This document shows positions 10,052-21,097 of a stretch of DNA of 64,000 bases, in pieces; positions within the stretch are counted from its first letter, which is position 1; the number at the start of each line of letters is the position of its first letter. The DNA comes from Kalmusia sp. IMI 367209 (taxonomy: Eukaryota > Ascomycota > Dothideomycetes > Pleosporales > Didymosphaeriaceae), in contig JAPEUQ010000004.1 in NCBI GenBank assembly GCA_027946365.1, forward strand, positions 2,604,001 through 2,668,000. Direction: 5' to 3'. The position numbers and the translations under genes are program-made. Below the pieces are notes generated by a model that saw only the letters and a program-made list of their open reading frames with translations, had not been told where the DNA came from and ran no database searches.

Positions 10052-11431
10052 ATGAAGTTAGTATGTTATACCCCGCAACTTATTGGCTTCACCTTCCTCC
10101 TCACTTGCACAGTGCTCAGCTCACCCTTTAACCTCTCCAGTAGTTTCAATGAGAGAGGGTGGTCAAGAAGAATACAAGACTACGACGGTCAGTTTCTTAG
10201 CTCCGAGTCAACATCACTCGTCTCGTTTTACTACTTGAGGTTGGTTCTCTTAAGCACAGGCAGGGCTATGGAGGTAGTGAAGTGAACTCTAGTGCCTAAG
10301 ATTCATATTAGGTGTATTTTGGTATTGGAGACTTAAATAGTTATTGGTGTGCATATGCTGCAAAGGACTTGATTATTGCAGATGGCGGAAAATAACACAG
10401 GCATGATAGCATCTACAATATTAGATGTCTGAGGTTAGCACTGTACAAAAGGGTATTGCCGAACCCAATTTTGAATGACTGGTGTAATGCGCAGCATTGT
10501 AACGGCCTTTCACTCTCGCCCTTCCGACCGTTAGAATCTCTACTTCTGTGGGTATCTTTCTCAATGCGTGTCGCAAAGTAGAAATCTAAAAGATGTTATG
10601 AAGTGCTATGCGACAAAGAGATTGTTCGAGAGCAAAGTCACTGAACTTCGCTTAGAAACGGCTTTCGAGAGGATAAGTATCCTTAATTTCAAAGCTGTGG
10701 CCACCTATCGCGATGCATCTTGACGACCGAACAATCAGCGAGCATATCGGCGGCGTCGACAACGTCGCCGGTATGGATTTAGGGCAGGCTTCCAACACTC
10801 ACATCTCCAACATTACCATGGTCTTCTCAGATTGTCCTGATCCGAGCTATAATAAAAGACCGAAGCGAAGGGACGGTAGGTCTATGTCTCGCCGTTAACC
10901 GCTCCGCAGACAACGCCACTGCTACGAATACATTATGTGACAGTACATATGCTGGCGCCGTCATCAATTTCTATTCTATTGGGAAATTGCCTACACCAAG
11001 GGAGGAGAAGTTGAGGGACACGTTTTCGAACATGTACGTTGGAAATTTGACGTTCAGGGGAACTGTTGCTACGGGTGTGAAGTCGGTTCAATTGATTGGC
11101 GCACATGTCACGAACGTTAGCTTCGAAAATGTCAATATCGTTGATGGCAGATGGGGCAATGGGGAATGGATAAGCGGCCTTTTCTCTAGTCTGTCTTTCA
11201 CTCTGTCCAGAAAGCCCTGACTTGTACACCTAGTGCTACCGTAAACATGTTTATGGCAGCGACGCACTAGATTATCCCATGTGCTGGAACGATAAAACCA
11301 CCTACATCGAAGACATGTGATTTAAGCATTACAGGGAAAAGTCGAAACAATATCCGGAGAAGATGGGACGCAGCGTGACCCGAGTAAGCCATGGTCCGAT
11401 CATGTCAAACCAATAAGTGAGCTCGTTTGCC
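10052..11431 (+). pseudogene. Decayed remnant of a secreted, beta-helix-like protein gene
   Basis: This stretch holds protein-like pieces in different frames. An ATG at 10052 opens a signal-peptide-like start (MKLVCYTPQLIGFTFLL, then polar residues). From 10713 a frame reads HISNITMVFSDCP and from about 10861 another reads AGAVINFYSIGKLPTP, then VTNVSFENVNIVDG, the asparagine/aromatic ladder typical of right-handed beta-helix (pectin-lyase-fold) proteins. At 11267-11431 a further piece, LDYPMCWNDKTTYIEDM-stop-FKHYREK, is interrupted by TGA at 11319. The frame change near 10874 could be removed by a 34-nt intron, which is shorter than any other intron here. The most economical reading is one or two decayed secreted-protein genes. 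The family is not securely identified, and the pieces may not belong to one gene. Confidence 0.35.
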
Positions 11432-11732
11432 ATTCGGTAGGGTAGGTGATTGAGACCGCGGTGTGACACTAGATTGTTGCGGTCAAAGCATCTTGGGGAT
11501 GGTGATCGCCAGGATCTGTTGCCGGTGTTGTGATGCAATCCTGGGCCGAGTTCAATTGTAGAACAGCGATGAATGCACAAATCAGGATATTGAAATTTTC
11601 CTCCTCCGCCTAGGGGCAATGAACTATCTATGTATCCCTCATCGGCCCACATTGCTCAAGCACGATATAATACACCTCGAGCTATGCATTTCTTCTTCGG
11701 CTAAACCCGTTTCTTAGTACCGACAGATTTCG

Positions 11733-13231
11733 TTACGCGTCTTTGTATTCCTTGTTAAATGCCCTTCCGATCACCATTCTCCTCACCTCGCTCGTTCCAG
11801 CACCAATCTCGTACAACTTCGCATCCCTCAATATCCTGCCGACAGGCACCTCGTTCATGTACCCCATGCCGCCCATCAATTGCACCGCATCAGCCGCGAC
11901 TTCGCTTGCCCGCTCACCAGCATACAGGATCGCGCCTGCGCAATCCTGCGTTCTGATGTCGGGGTCGGTGTGCGACTCGTCGATGTGGCGCGCAACGCTA
12001 TACGTGAACGCTGAGGAAGCGCGGTATTTGGTATACATATCCGCGAGCTTTCCCTGAATGAGCTGGTTGTGCGCAATAGGCTGACCAAATTGCTTGCGCT
12101 GGTGGGTGTATGGAAGGACGGTATCGAGGGCACCTTGCATGAGACCTAGCGGACCCGAGGATAGGACAAGCCGCTCGAGGTCGAGGCCTTCCATAAGAAC
12201 ACGCACGCCCTTGTTGACTTCGCCGAGGACGTTTTCTTTGGGGACGAAGACGTCTTCAAAGACGAGCTCGCCCGTGTTAGAGCCGCGCATGCCGAATTTG
12301 TCAAGCTTTTGGGCGACGGAGAAGCCCTTCGCGGTGGTCTCTACGATGAAGGCGGTTATGCCTTTGGAGGCGGCGTCGGGTTTGGTTTTTGCGTATACGA
12401 CGATGGTGTGGGCATCCGGACCCTATAGGGCGTCAGCAATGGCTCTTTAGGGGGTGATGAGGAGTATTCACGTTTGTGATCCACATCTTTGTTCCGTTCA
12501 GCAGGTAGCCACCGTCCACTTCCTTGGCGGTCGTCTTCATGCTCACAACATCACTTCCTGCTGAGTGCTCTGACATAGCCAATGCACCTATTTGTTCGCC
12601 GGATATTAGACCCGGGAGGTATTTTGCCTTCTGTTCGGGTGAGCCGTTGAGTGAAAGCTGGTTCACACACAATTGCGAGTGCGCAGCATACGAAAGACCG
12701 ATGCTTCCTGAAGTGTATGTTAGCTGACATTCCATGTTATACCCACTAGTATATGCCTAAAGATCACTGGAGTTTTTGACATACCGCTTGCACGACTCAA
12801 CTCCTCCAAGATTATACAATGTGCCTGGTATCCCATGCCCAGCCCGCCGTATTCCTCGTCCGCCGTCGGGCCCAGGAAACCGGCTTCACCGAATTTCTTC
12901 CACATGTCATTTGGAAACTCGTTTACAAGATCGGTTTGCTGCGCAAGCTCGGGGGATATTTCTCGTCCTACAACAGTCACTGTCAGCGTTTGTTTGCATT
13001 GCGGATGAGATCTGAGCCAATGCAGGTAGGAACACAGCAAAGGGAATGCTCACTTGCGAATTCTTGTACGCTTGCCCTCAGCTCGTCAAGATCTGCCTGT
13101 GTCGGAGGCACGAAGCCTTTCGGGTGCTTGGTCGAAGCATAGCGCCTCCCTGCAACGAACGCAGCGCGCGGATGGCGCAGGCTCAGCTGGCGCACGCTGC
13201 GAGTAAACAGCCTAGGCGCAACTGACGACAT
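11733..13231 (-). CDS. Isovaleryl-CoA dehydrogenase, mitochondrial
   Basis: Four exons (13231-13054, 12967-12785, 12707-12472, 12422-11733) give 428 residues, close to the ~423 of human IVD. The N-terminus is rich in Arg, Ser and Ala ([19 protein letters not shown]), a mitochondrial presequence. FAD-dependent acyl-CoA dehydrogenase motifs follow: [50 protein letters not shown] and [12 protein letters not shown]. Two residues point to IVD rather than a straight-chain enzyme: the catalytic-base segment GLDLERLVL, and a glycine in the IGAGTSE position where medium-chain enzymes carry their catalytic Glu. It should oxidise isovaleryl-CoA in leucine breakdown. The start is the only ATG ahead of the presequence; the frame upstream has none. 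The 3' end lies beside the decayed region. Confidence 0.92.
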
Positions 13232-13702
13232 TGTCGCGAATGGAACGAGTGGTGGCAAAAAAAGGTTTCGAGCCCAAAGGCCTTCAAATCAACGGGCGTG
13301 GGGGGAGGAGCAGCGCTTTATGGAACGGGGACTATGGATCCTCCCAGCGGGGACCGAACGGGCCAGCAGCTTGTAAGTCTAAACGTGGATATCTTGAATC
13401 GTAGAGAAATTTCCCGGGTATTAGAGGGCTTCTGAATATGTAACAAGTGCAGGATTAGAGTCCTGGGTCCCAACAATATTGGATGCAAAGTCCGTATACG
13501 AAAGTGTGAAAGCCGCGGCTGGCTGGGCGCTTTCTGACGGCTGAAGAGTGCGGAGGCGCACGGGCCTCCTGTCAGTAACGCGTGGGGAACGTGCCTTATG
13601 CCGAGGGACAACGCGGAGGGTTCCGCCACAAGCCACATATCTCCGCGACTAGGTGGTCATGAAGTAGACACTGTTTTTTTTTGTGAACGACGAAGAACAG
13701 AT
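13232..13702. other. Intergenic region upstream of isovaleryl-CoA dehydrogenase
   Basis: 471 bp holding the dehydrogenase promoter and the 3' end of the next minus-strand gene. A T-run near 13674-13681 may lie in that gene's 3' UTR. I see no other gene. Confidence 0.4.
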
Positions 13703-14293
13703 TCATAGCTCGTCTACCTTCTTCATCGGCCGTCCGTTGCACTCTCCAACATCCAGCGCAACCAAGAACCTGCTGACGCAATTGTACGCAGCAATCGTGG
13801 CTGTCAGCTCTACTACCTGCTTGTCATCCAACACATCCTTCAATGCCGCCGAGACAGCGTCATCCACCTCGACCCCTATAGTCATCTGGTCCGTATACAC
13901 GAGCACAGCCCACTGCTCTTTCGTCAAGCCCGTCTTCTCCGCAAATTCCACCTTGCTGCCCTTCTTCACCACCTCCGATGTATATGCCGTCTGCAGCCCT
14001 TCTTTGGAGACGCCGCCCTTGAGCGCCAATGCCGCGTGTATGTCCCATTCGTGAACCGCATGGTTCAGCACTGCGACGCGCGAGATGGCGAGCTCCTTGA
14101 GAGCTTCGGGGACGGTGGTCTTGGTGCGGATAGCGCCAATGAACGAGTTCCAGCCGTCGGCTACGGCCGTGTTGTGGAGGAGCGCGAGGTCGAGCGGGAT
14201 GAGCGGCCGTGGAGCACGGCGCGCTGCTATGCGTTCATAAATGGGCTTGTCTTCTTCGGTGGGCGGCTCTTTTGGGGCGTATGGGATGCGCAT
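13703..14293 (-). CDS. Carboxymuconolactone decarboxylase (CMD/AhpD-like) family protein
   Basis: A single-exon 196-residue protein. The family core is ELAISRVAVLNHAVHEWDIHAALALKGG, an all-alpha CMD fold with the N-H-x3-EW-x2-H arrangement that stands where the E/C/H catalytic residues sit in gamma-carboxymuconolactone decarboxylases. A second half-repeat follows (VELTATIAAYNCVSRFLVALDVG). No CXXC pair is present, so an AhpD-type disulfide reductase is unlikely. It lies 489 bp from an intradiol dioxygenase on the same strand and near a carboxymuconate cyclase and an enol-lactonase-like hydrolase. The position suggests it decarboxylates 4-carboxymuconolactone in the beta-ketoadipate pathway, but the family is functionally broad and this is inference. 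Confidence 0.75.
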   Translation of the reverse strand: MRIPYAPKEPPTEEDKPIYERIAARRAPRPLIPLDLALLHNTAVADGWNSFIGAIRTKTTVPEALKELAISRVAVLNHAVHEWDIHAALALKGGVSKEGLQTAYTSEVVKKGSKVEFAEKTGLTKEQWAVLVYTDQMTIGVEVDDAVSAALKDVLDDKQVVELTATIAAYNCVSRFLVALDVGECNGRPMKKVDEL

Positions 14294-14782
14294 CTTGAGT
14301 GTTGGCAGCGTGGTAAAGCTTTTCGGGTTAGGTGATGGTCGAACTGAGGCTCTGATGCAGGACTATGGGTTTGTACGTCTTAGAAGTGAACGCATGGGGT
14401 CTTGATATTAGGTGGAATCGTACCGCTTTTAGCTTACTAGAACTCTAGCTGCGCAGCTTCCCCGCGGTACTTCGCCGCGGTGCCAGACTCGGTAGATCTC
14501 TTTGCCATTCCCCTTCGGCGATATCGGCGGCGGAATCAGGCAGACCCGCAGCACGCTGCATCCGCGCCATCACGTTATCAAAAATTCACCCAAGGCGACT
14601 AAAATCATTTGGCACATGTTAAATATTTACATTGTTTAAGAAAGGGTTGCTCTGCGTGAGCAAATCAAGCTGTCAAATGCGCTGATACATGGAAATCCAA
14701 CTCCGGGAATAGCAAGACCGTATCCTTTCTGTAGGTATCCGTATTCCAAATGCAATGGTCATGTCATGTCATCATATCCTTT
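14294..14782. other. Intergenic region between CMD protein and dioxygenase
   Basis: 489 bp containing the CMD gene promoter and the dioxygenase 3' UTR. A GC-rich inverted motif (CCGCGG near 14461 and CCGCGG near 14475) is visible. I see no gene. Confidence 0.4.
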
Positions 14783-15727
14783 TTACAACCTCGCAACTCC
14801 CTCGAGCGGTGCAGTCTTGCCTTCCCGAGGAGCCAACCGTACGTTGTATGTGAGATCGAGCTTCGCCTTCTCGTCCTTGGAGGGAAGGAAGTCGATGAGC
14901 AGATCATCCTTGACAGCGAAGACGGTATCGTTGGTGACGTAAGGGTCGTCGCGGGGGTAGATCTGGGTGGTAACAGGCTTGTAGCCCTCGGCGGTGATCA
15001 TCAAGTGGATATGGGCAGGACGCATGGGATGCCTGTCAAGGGCAGTGAAGAGAGCACCGGCAGCACCGTCGGTGGGTAGCGAGTAGGCGGTCGGCTTGTA
15101 GCAGTAAAACCAGTATTCGCCGTTCTCGTTGCACCTGAACTTGCCGCGCAGGTTGTTGGGCGTTTGGTTCTCAGGATCCTGAAAGTCGTACCTGCCGTTG
15201 GCAGACGCTTGCCAGATATCGATGACGGCGCCGGGGATGGGCTTCTTGGTGTCGAGGTCGGTGATGGTGCCGTGCATGAGGGTTACCTGGCCGTTGGGCG
15301 CAGGGTCCTGGATGATGGAGCCACCGTTCTCGCGGAAGGGGGCATTGGGCGACCAGAAGGGGCCCAAGATGGACGACGATGTGGGCTCCTCGCCAGACTC
15401 ATTGACGTGCTTGTGTGCGATCTCGTCGACGAGAGATTCAAGACCCAAGACGTCGGACATGCGGTGCGCTTCGTTGCGGGTGGGTGTTGAGGTCTGGCCG
15501 ATGAGGTTGATGAACTTGACGCCAGCCATCCACTCGTCGACGGTGAGTTCGACTTCACGGGTGAAGTCGTGGAGATGGCGGATCAGCGAGGTCATGACGA
15601 CACGGAGACGAGGGTCGGTATTGGGACCCATGGCGTTGATAACGGCATCGGTGAAGTTGGGATCGAAGCGGTGCTGGGCTCCGTTCGGTTGCACCGAAGG
15701 GGCTGTCTGCTGGGGGTTGGAAGACAT
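14783..15727 (-). CDS. Intradiol ring-cleavage dioxygenase (catechol/hydroxyquinol/protocatechuate type)
   Basis: A single-exon protein of 314 residues from the ATG at 15727; in-frame codons upstream look like leader sequence. An N-terminal dioxygenase domain (about residues 25-105) precedes the catalytic domain. The non-haem Fe(III) ligands can be placed: Y180 in [10 protein letters not shown]215 in KPTAYSLP, and H239 and H241 in [17 protein letters not shown] and [13 protein letters not shown] are core strands. It opens a dihydroxylated aromatic ring between its hydroxyls, giving a muconate. The N-terminal domain is typical of catechol and hydroxyquinol 1,2-dioxygenases, but the neighbouring carboxymuconate cyclase suggests a protocatechuate branch, so the substrate is open. 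It faces the cyclase across a shared 580-bp upstream region. Confidence 0.9.
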   Translation of the reverse strand: MSSNPQQTAPSVQPNGAQHRFDPNFTDAVINAMGPNTDPRLRVVMTSLIRHLHDFTREVELTVDEWMAGVKFINLIGQTSTPTRNEAHRMSDVLGLESLVDEIAHKHVNESGEEPTSSSILGPFWSPNAPFRENGGSIIQDPAPNGQVTLMHGTITDLDTKKPIPGAVIDIWQASANGRYDFQDPENQTPNNLRGKFRCNENGEYWFYCYKPTAYSLPTDGAAGALFTALDRHPMRPAHIHLMITAEGYKPVTTQIYPRDDPYVTNDTVFAVKDDLLIDFLPSKDEKAKLDLTYNVRLAPREGKTAPLEGVARL

Positions 15728-16307
15728 TGTGTATGTGGCAGAAGAATTGAGAGGTGAGAAGATAAGATAAGATAAGACAAGAGATGGTTCTTCAAGCAAA
15801 GAACCAAAGTACGAGAGGAGGAAGAAATTGAAGGTGGTTCTAGGAAGCAGACAAGGAGCCGATCAACCAGGCCTTATATATTACCAACCACGCAGGCGCC
15901 TTAGCCATCTCCACGATCCGCCCTCGCCGCCCGATCCAAACTCAGCTCGTGATTGTTCTTAGGCGCCTAGCAACGGCGCAATGCGCTACGGCAGGCTTCG
16001 TCGGGAATTTGGAGAACGTCACTGCGCGACTTCAAGAGTGCCGAATGCTTTGATGCGGGGCAAGAGCCGGCCAGGGGGGGTTGGCCAATCATGCGCGGCG
16101 TGTTATGGGATAAAGACTTACCCGTCCTTCATCCGCCTCTCCCCCACCAGTTTAGCGTACAAACCCGTGGTGCCCCGCCCATCGGTTTGGGGTTCGGCGG
16201 CGTGCAAAACAAGGGTCGAGACGCCATGGAGGGAAAATTGTCTGGGGAGCTGCTCGTACGATCTTTTCCTCTGCCATTGTATTCCGAGATTCGAGCGACC
16301 GTCCAGC
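15728..16307. promoter_or_regulatory. Shared divergent promoter region of the dioxygenase and the cyclase
   Basis: 580 bp separate the two divergent start codons. A TATA-like TTATATATTA lies at 15874-15883, about 150 bp upstream of the dioxygenase ATG. Three overlapping GATAAG words lie at 15761-15776. Divergent arrangement around one control region is common for co-induced catabolic genes, so joint induction by an aromatic substrate is likely. The specific activator site cannot be told by eye. Confidence 0.45.
15761..15776 (+). repeat. Triple overlapping GATAAG repeat in the dioxygenase leader/promoter
   Basis: GATAA is repeated three times with a 5-nt period, giving three GATAAG words. Fungal GATA factors (AreA, SreA, WC type) bind HGATAR. 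The repeat is only 34-50 nt from the ATG and may lie in the 5' UTR, where it could be a chance microsatellite. Confidence 0.35.
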
Positions 16308-17578
16308 ATGGGGAAGCATCATCTTATGATTGGAACATGGACGCCGCCAGGGGTTATCATCACCGTCGCGTTCGACGATGAGAAATTGACTCTGGAGCTG
16401 GTCAAGAAGACGGAGATTCCCGAGGATGAGCCCATCAGCTGGATGGCCTTTGACGTACGTGGAGTTGCCCTGTTATGATACAACACGCTTTGGACAACAC
16501 AGTGGCTGACTCTGTGTCGCGGACTGTAGCACCAGAGAAAGAACATCTACGGCTCGAGCATGAAGAAATGGAGCAGCCATAGAGTCGACAGCCCCAGTGA
16601 GATTGTGCACACAGGCAGTTTCGAAATCGGGGGGCATCGTAAGTCAATCTGGGATACGCCAGGACTGTCAATCGAAGCTCACTGTTCCAACAGCCAAAGC
16701 AAAAGAAGCAAACACGAAAACGCGTGCCATCTTCCTCCTCCCATCGCGCAAACCGCCGTACAGCGTGTACTGCAACCCCTTTTACGATTATGCTGGCTAC
16801 GGCAACATCTTTAGCACCAACAGCGACGGTTCGCTCAAGCAGAACATCCAAGATTATGAATACTGCGACAAGTCTGCGATTCACGGGATGGTCTTTGACC
16901 CAACCGAGACTTATCTCTACAGCGCTGACATGTGGGCGAACCGTGTTTGGTGTCACAAGAAGATTGACGATGAGGGGAGGCTAGAGACGGTAGGCTTCAC
17001 GGAAGCAGAAGGCAAAAAGGATCATCCGAGATGGGTGGAGATGCATCCGTCAGGGCGTTACCTATACGCGCTCATGGAGGCAGGAAACCGAGTCTGTGAA
17101 TATGTCATCGATCCGCAGACGCACCTACCAATCTACACGCACAGGTGGTTTCCCCTGATCCCTCCTGGTAAGGCTCAAAGCTACCCACCTACAGAACCCG
17201 TAAAGCTAAAGTAGAAACGTAGATATTCCCAACCCGCACATGTACCGCTCCGACGTCGTCTTCCTCACCCAATCTTCGAACTACCTTTTTGCTACCTCGC
17301 GCGCAAATTCCTTCGACCTTACTGGCTACATCGCTGCTTTCAAGATATCAGAATCGGGATCCATCGAGCGACAAATCTGCCTTAACCCCACGCCTACAAG
17401 CGGAGGACACAGTAACGCCGTGAGTCCCTGTCCGTGGAGTGACGAGTGGTTAGCTTTGACGGACGACGAAAAGGGCGGGATCGAGATTTACAGATGGCAT
17501 AAGGAGTTCCTTGCGAGGGTTGCGACATTGGAAGTGGGAGAGAAAGGCTTTGGCATGAACGCTATATGGTACGATTAA
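16308..17578 (+). CDS. Carboxy-cis,cis-muconate cyclase (fungal CMLE, lactonase beta-propeller)
   Basis: Four exons (16308-16454, 16530-16638, 16694-17167, 17223-17578) give 361 residues, matching the ~366 of the Neurospora enzyme as I recall it. The protein begins MGKHHLMIGTWTPPG and contains the propeller strands ISWMAFDHQRKNIYG, IHGMVFDPTETYLYSADM, HPRWVEMHPSGRYLYALME and a GGHSNAVSPCPWSDEWLALT tail. These are characteristic of the fungal lineage, unrelated to bacterial cycloisomerases, that lactonises 3-carboxymuconate to 3-carboxymuconolactone. The enzyme would act on the product of the adjacent divergent dioxygenase. All three introns restore frame exactly. The gene is followed on the same strand by the EthD-hydrolase fusion. 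A cis,cis-muconate (catechol-branch) substrate remains possible. Confidence 0.9.
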
Positions 17579-18063
17579 GCTTGCAGAGGAACTTAGTCTA
17601 GTGGGCATGCTGCATGCCATACTCTCCAAGCTATTATCATACTTTACGCGTTCTTGTGCGTGTGAAGTATCCTGGGTCAAGTCCGCCCGAAATGGGTTTG
17701 TGGATTGTATCCCAAAATTGTAACATCCGTAAAATGCTCACGGCTCACCGTTTGAAAGTCTGGCTCCGAAATAAACGCTAAGTCGAGATGTTCTGGTGCC
17801 ATTGAATGCTCTCTCGCGTCATGGCGTTCCGAGTTCCGTTCCGACCTCGGAACAAGCTTGTAGGAGGGGCAGATGTCTTTCCAGATCTCGAGCTAGTGCA
17901 GTCGGCAAATGTCATCGGAGAGCTCCAAACTATCCAAGGGAGGCAGCGTCATGGCCTCGAGTAATATCCATCTGCTTTCGTTTCAAGACTCTGTCTTCAT
18001 TCGGATCAAATTTGACACTCCCTGAAAGCTCACAGCACCGCGACAGACAAGCCAACGCCCATC
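17579..18063. other. Intergenic region between cyclase and EthD-hydrolase
   Basis: 485 bp with no recognisable gene. It should hold the cyclase 3' UTR and the promoter of the downstream gene. Confidence 0.4.
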
Positions 18064-19827
18064 ATGGCGTCTCAAACCACCACCCGAGGCATCTTGTACG
18101 TAACGATGCAGCCCAAAGAAGGCCTGCCACCCGCACAATTCCACGACTGGTGAGTAACGCATCCTCCCAGCATCCACCTCTTTGCACGCTCTAAACAATG
18201 CTTCAGGTACAACAACGAACACGGTCCCGGCCGCCTCCGCCTGTCCTTCTGCGCAAATGGCTTCCGCTACCGCGCGAATGACCTACCCTCATCCTCCTCC
18301 ACCGGAACTCAAGACCAGCCTGAATGGATGGCCGTTTATGACATCGACGACATGAATATGCTCACTCAGGACGTATATACACGCCTGCGCAAGGCGCCCG
18401 TGCAGAGCCAGAGAGAGCGCGATACTATGAAGCAGATTCACGTTGACAGGAGATTTTACGATAAAGTCGAAGGCGACGAATGGAGGGCTGTAGACTTCAA
18501 GACGTTGGAGAGGGTGGAGAATGAGGGCGAGGGCAATGTCGCGGTCGCTGTTTTTCTCACCTTGAAGGAAGGCAATGGCAAGGAGGAAGAGCTAACAAAG
18601 TGGTACCGCGAGGAACACGTTCCGCTGCTCTCTGCGGTGCCGGGTTGGCGTCGGACAAGGCGCTTTGTAACAAGCTATCTGGACCTGCAGGATGGGAAGA
18701 AGAAGGAATACATGGCGCTGCATGAATATGCGCCGCAGAACGGGCTAGGCGGGGAAGAATTCAAGAAGGCTACGTCCACCGAGTGGACCAAGAAGATCTA
18801 CGAGAGTATAATAGAGTCAAAACGGAGGAGAGTGTATGATTTGTACTATACCTTCGGCCCGGCGCCACGTGATCTGGCGTCTCTAGGATCCTCTGACACC
18901 CTGCAATCCGAGTTTGCGGAGGGAGCAACAAGGACATACCCAGCCTCCACGAACGAGGGTGCTACCTCCGGAGCCATCGAATCTTTCATCACCACCCCAG
19001 ATGGTGTGAATCTTCCTTACCGCCTAGACGGCTCCCCCGACCCCAACGCTCCCTTATTGATCCTCTCCAACTCCATCCTTGTGGAGTTCGGTATCTGGGA
19101 CGACTTCGTGACCCAATTTCTCCAGCTGACAAAGAACGAATACCGGGTGCTTCGCTACAACTCGCGCGGTCGTACTGCGCTCCCTAACTCGGCCAACGAA
19201 ATCGTCACGGTCGAAAAGCTGGCCGAGGATATCATCACCATCATGGATGCTCTACGAGTAAAGACTGCAAGTGTCGTCGGCGTCAGCCTGGGCGGCGCAA
19301 CTGCACTCTGTGCTGGCTTAACGTACCCGGAACGCATCGCTGCCTTCGTCGGTTGCGACACAAACTCTTTTGCACCAGAATCCAACCCGAAAGCATGGGG
19401 CGAGCGCATCGCAGTAGCCGAAAAAGAAGGCTTAAAATCCGCTGCTACTTCAGAGCCTATTGTTGGCGAAGAGCTAGCTGAGATGACAGTCCGCCGCTGG
19501 TTCGTCAAGGAGAGCTACGAAGATCCCGACTTGGAGAAGAAGGTCCTAAGGGTTAAAGAGATGGTGAAAACTAACTCGCTAGCAGGCTTCAAAGACGGCG
19601 TGAAGGCGCTGTATGCATATGACTTTAGGGACAAAATGGGGGCGTTCAAGGGGAAGGGTGCGTTCTTGGCAGGTGCTGGCGATGGAGTGCTGCCGAAGAC
19701 TATGAAGGGGATGGCGGATGCATTGGGAGATGGGGTAGAGCTAAAGATTGTTGATCAGGCCGGGCATTTGCCGATGGTGGAGCAGCCGAAGGATGTGGCT
19801 GAGTTCGTGACGAGGTTTTTGGGATGA
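18064..19827 (+). CDS. Tandem EthD-domain protein fused to an enol-lactonase-like alpha/beta hydrolase
   Basis: Two exons (18064-18149 and 18207-19827) give 568 residues. The first 250 residues are two ferredoxin-like EthD (dimeric alpha-beta barrel) domains, each with the same W-Y-x-x-E-H-x-P motif: WYNNEHGP at 29-36 and WYREEHVP at 161-168. The rest is an alpha/beta hydrolase close to PcaD, 3-oxoadipate enol-lactonase: LLILSNSILVEFGIWDDF, RYNSRGRTALP, nucleophile elbow GVSLGG (S389) and the catalytic histidine in DQAGHLPMVEQP (H549). In a cluster with a ring-cleaving dioxygenase, a cyclase and a CMD protein, it probably hydrolyses the enol-lactone to 3-oxoadipate. The EthD half is of unknown role. 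Its fold is shared with muconolactone isomerase, so an isomerase or lactone-handling role is a testable guess. No targeting signal is seen. Confidence 0.85.
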
Positions 19828-21097
19828 AGTGGTGGATGATGATTGCTGTTGCGCTGGCCTAGCAGAAGGGGAAGAGTCAAGCGACTTAGATGTACTGCAT
19901 TAGTTCAATGTTTTAAGCCCTAGTGCACGTACAGTGCTTCTAAGTGCTCATTCTAGAAGAATCTTCCCCAGGATACTAGACAAAGCTTCAGATCCTTTTC
20001 TGTGACTGGATCTTCGCGATGGCGAGGCGGCTTTTTGCCGGGTCTCCTTTGTCACTGTTATATCACTTCATAGATACCATGCTGTATGGGGCGGCATGAC
20101 ATCAGAATACAAGATCGAGAACTCGCGTGACCATAACATTCTCTATCATGTCTACACTTTTGATCTTCTTGATGGAAGAAACATCCGGATCAAACCAGGA
20201 TGTCTTGATCTTACTAGGCGAGCCATTGTATCGAGACATGAACAAGTATGGCATGAAAGGAGCTGTCTAGCCTAGGGCAAGAAGCGGGCGTATGTTGCAA
20301 AATCGCTTTCGTTGTAAAAGAAGGATCCAGTGACCCCTAATAAGACATTATACAGCTATAGGCGTGGCAACATAAGATGTCAAATCTCTTTCCGAATGAA
20401 CGTGAATTAGAACCGAGGGTAAGGAGAGGAGCCGGTATACTACCTATGAGTAATTCTAGGATATGTGACCACTACGCCGAAATATAAGTATCACGAAACC
20501 GCACATCATTGGCCGAGTTGTAGCCTCTAAGCTTCGTATGTTCGCACTTGACATACGTTCTCGGCCTATAATGTACATCATCCACACTCAAGCGCCCAAA
20601 ATCTGAACGCTTGCTCTGGGAGTCTATGCAATCCGGACTATTTGACAGGTTGAAGTCATCCACTACGGTTGTTTCGAAATAGCCGCGGCATTTCTGAAAC
20701 CACCCAAACGGCTATATCGATCTCCCAATCTACATGCACCCCGCAATTCATCAAGCTTTGCGTATGCATCCCCACAATAATATCGAAAGAAAGCTTGTCA
20801 TTGCGCCCAGCTCATCTGTACCTCAGATCTCCTTGGCTGCCCTGACTAGCATCACCATGGCTCCTGAATTTAGGTAGATGAACTAAAACAAGATGTACCA
20901 GGGTGACGGTAAATATAATATCGCCCATTGACCATGACCATCACATACGCCGAATCAAGCCCAAAGGCAATATGCCTGACAATAGGGCCTCCACTCCCCC
21001 GACCGACCGACAAGCACTTGGCATATATAAACGAAGTCTTGTTCCCCTTAAGCACACCCAAGCTTCTCCAAGCGCACCCAAGCTTTGATCACCCATC
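19828..21097. other. Intergenic region with xylanase promoter
   Basis: 1270 bp. The distal part shows no coding frame with family features. Near the xylanase start a TATATAA lies at about 21023-21029, ~70 bp upstream of the ATG, a good TATA-box candidate. I searched by eye for the XlnR word GGCTAA and found no clear copy. Confidence 0.45.

Noticed and set aside
11329..11652. 107-codon minus-strand open frame
   Set aside because: No motif is recognised, and part of it overlaps protein-like plus-strand sequence of the decayed locus.
15198..15770. 190-codon plus-strand open frame
   Set aside because: It is the antisense shadow of the intradiol dioxygenase, whose iron ligands are clearly readable on the other strand.
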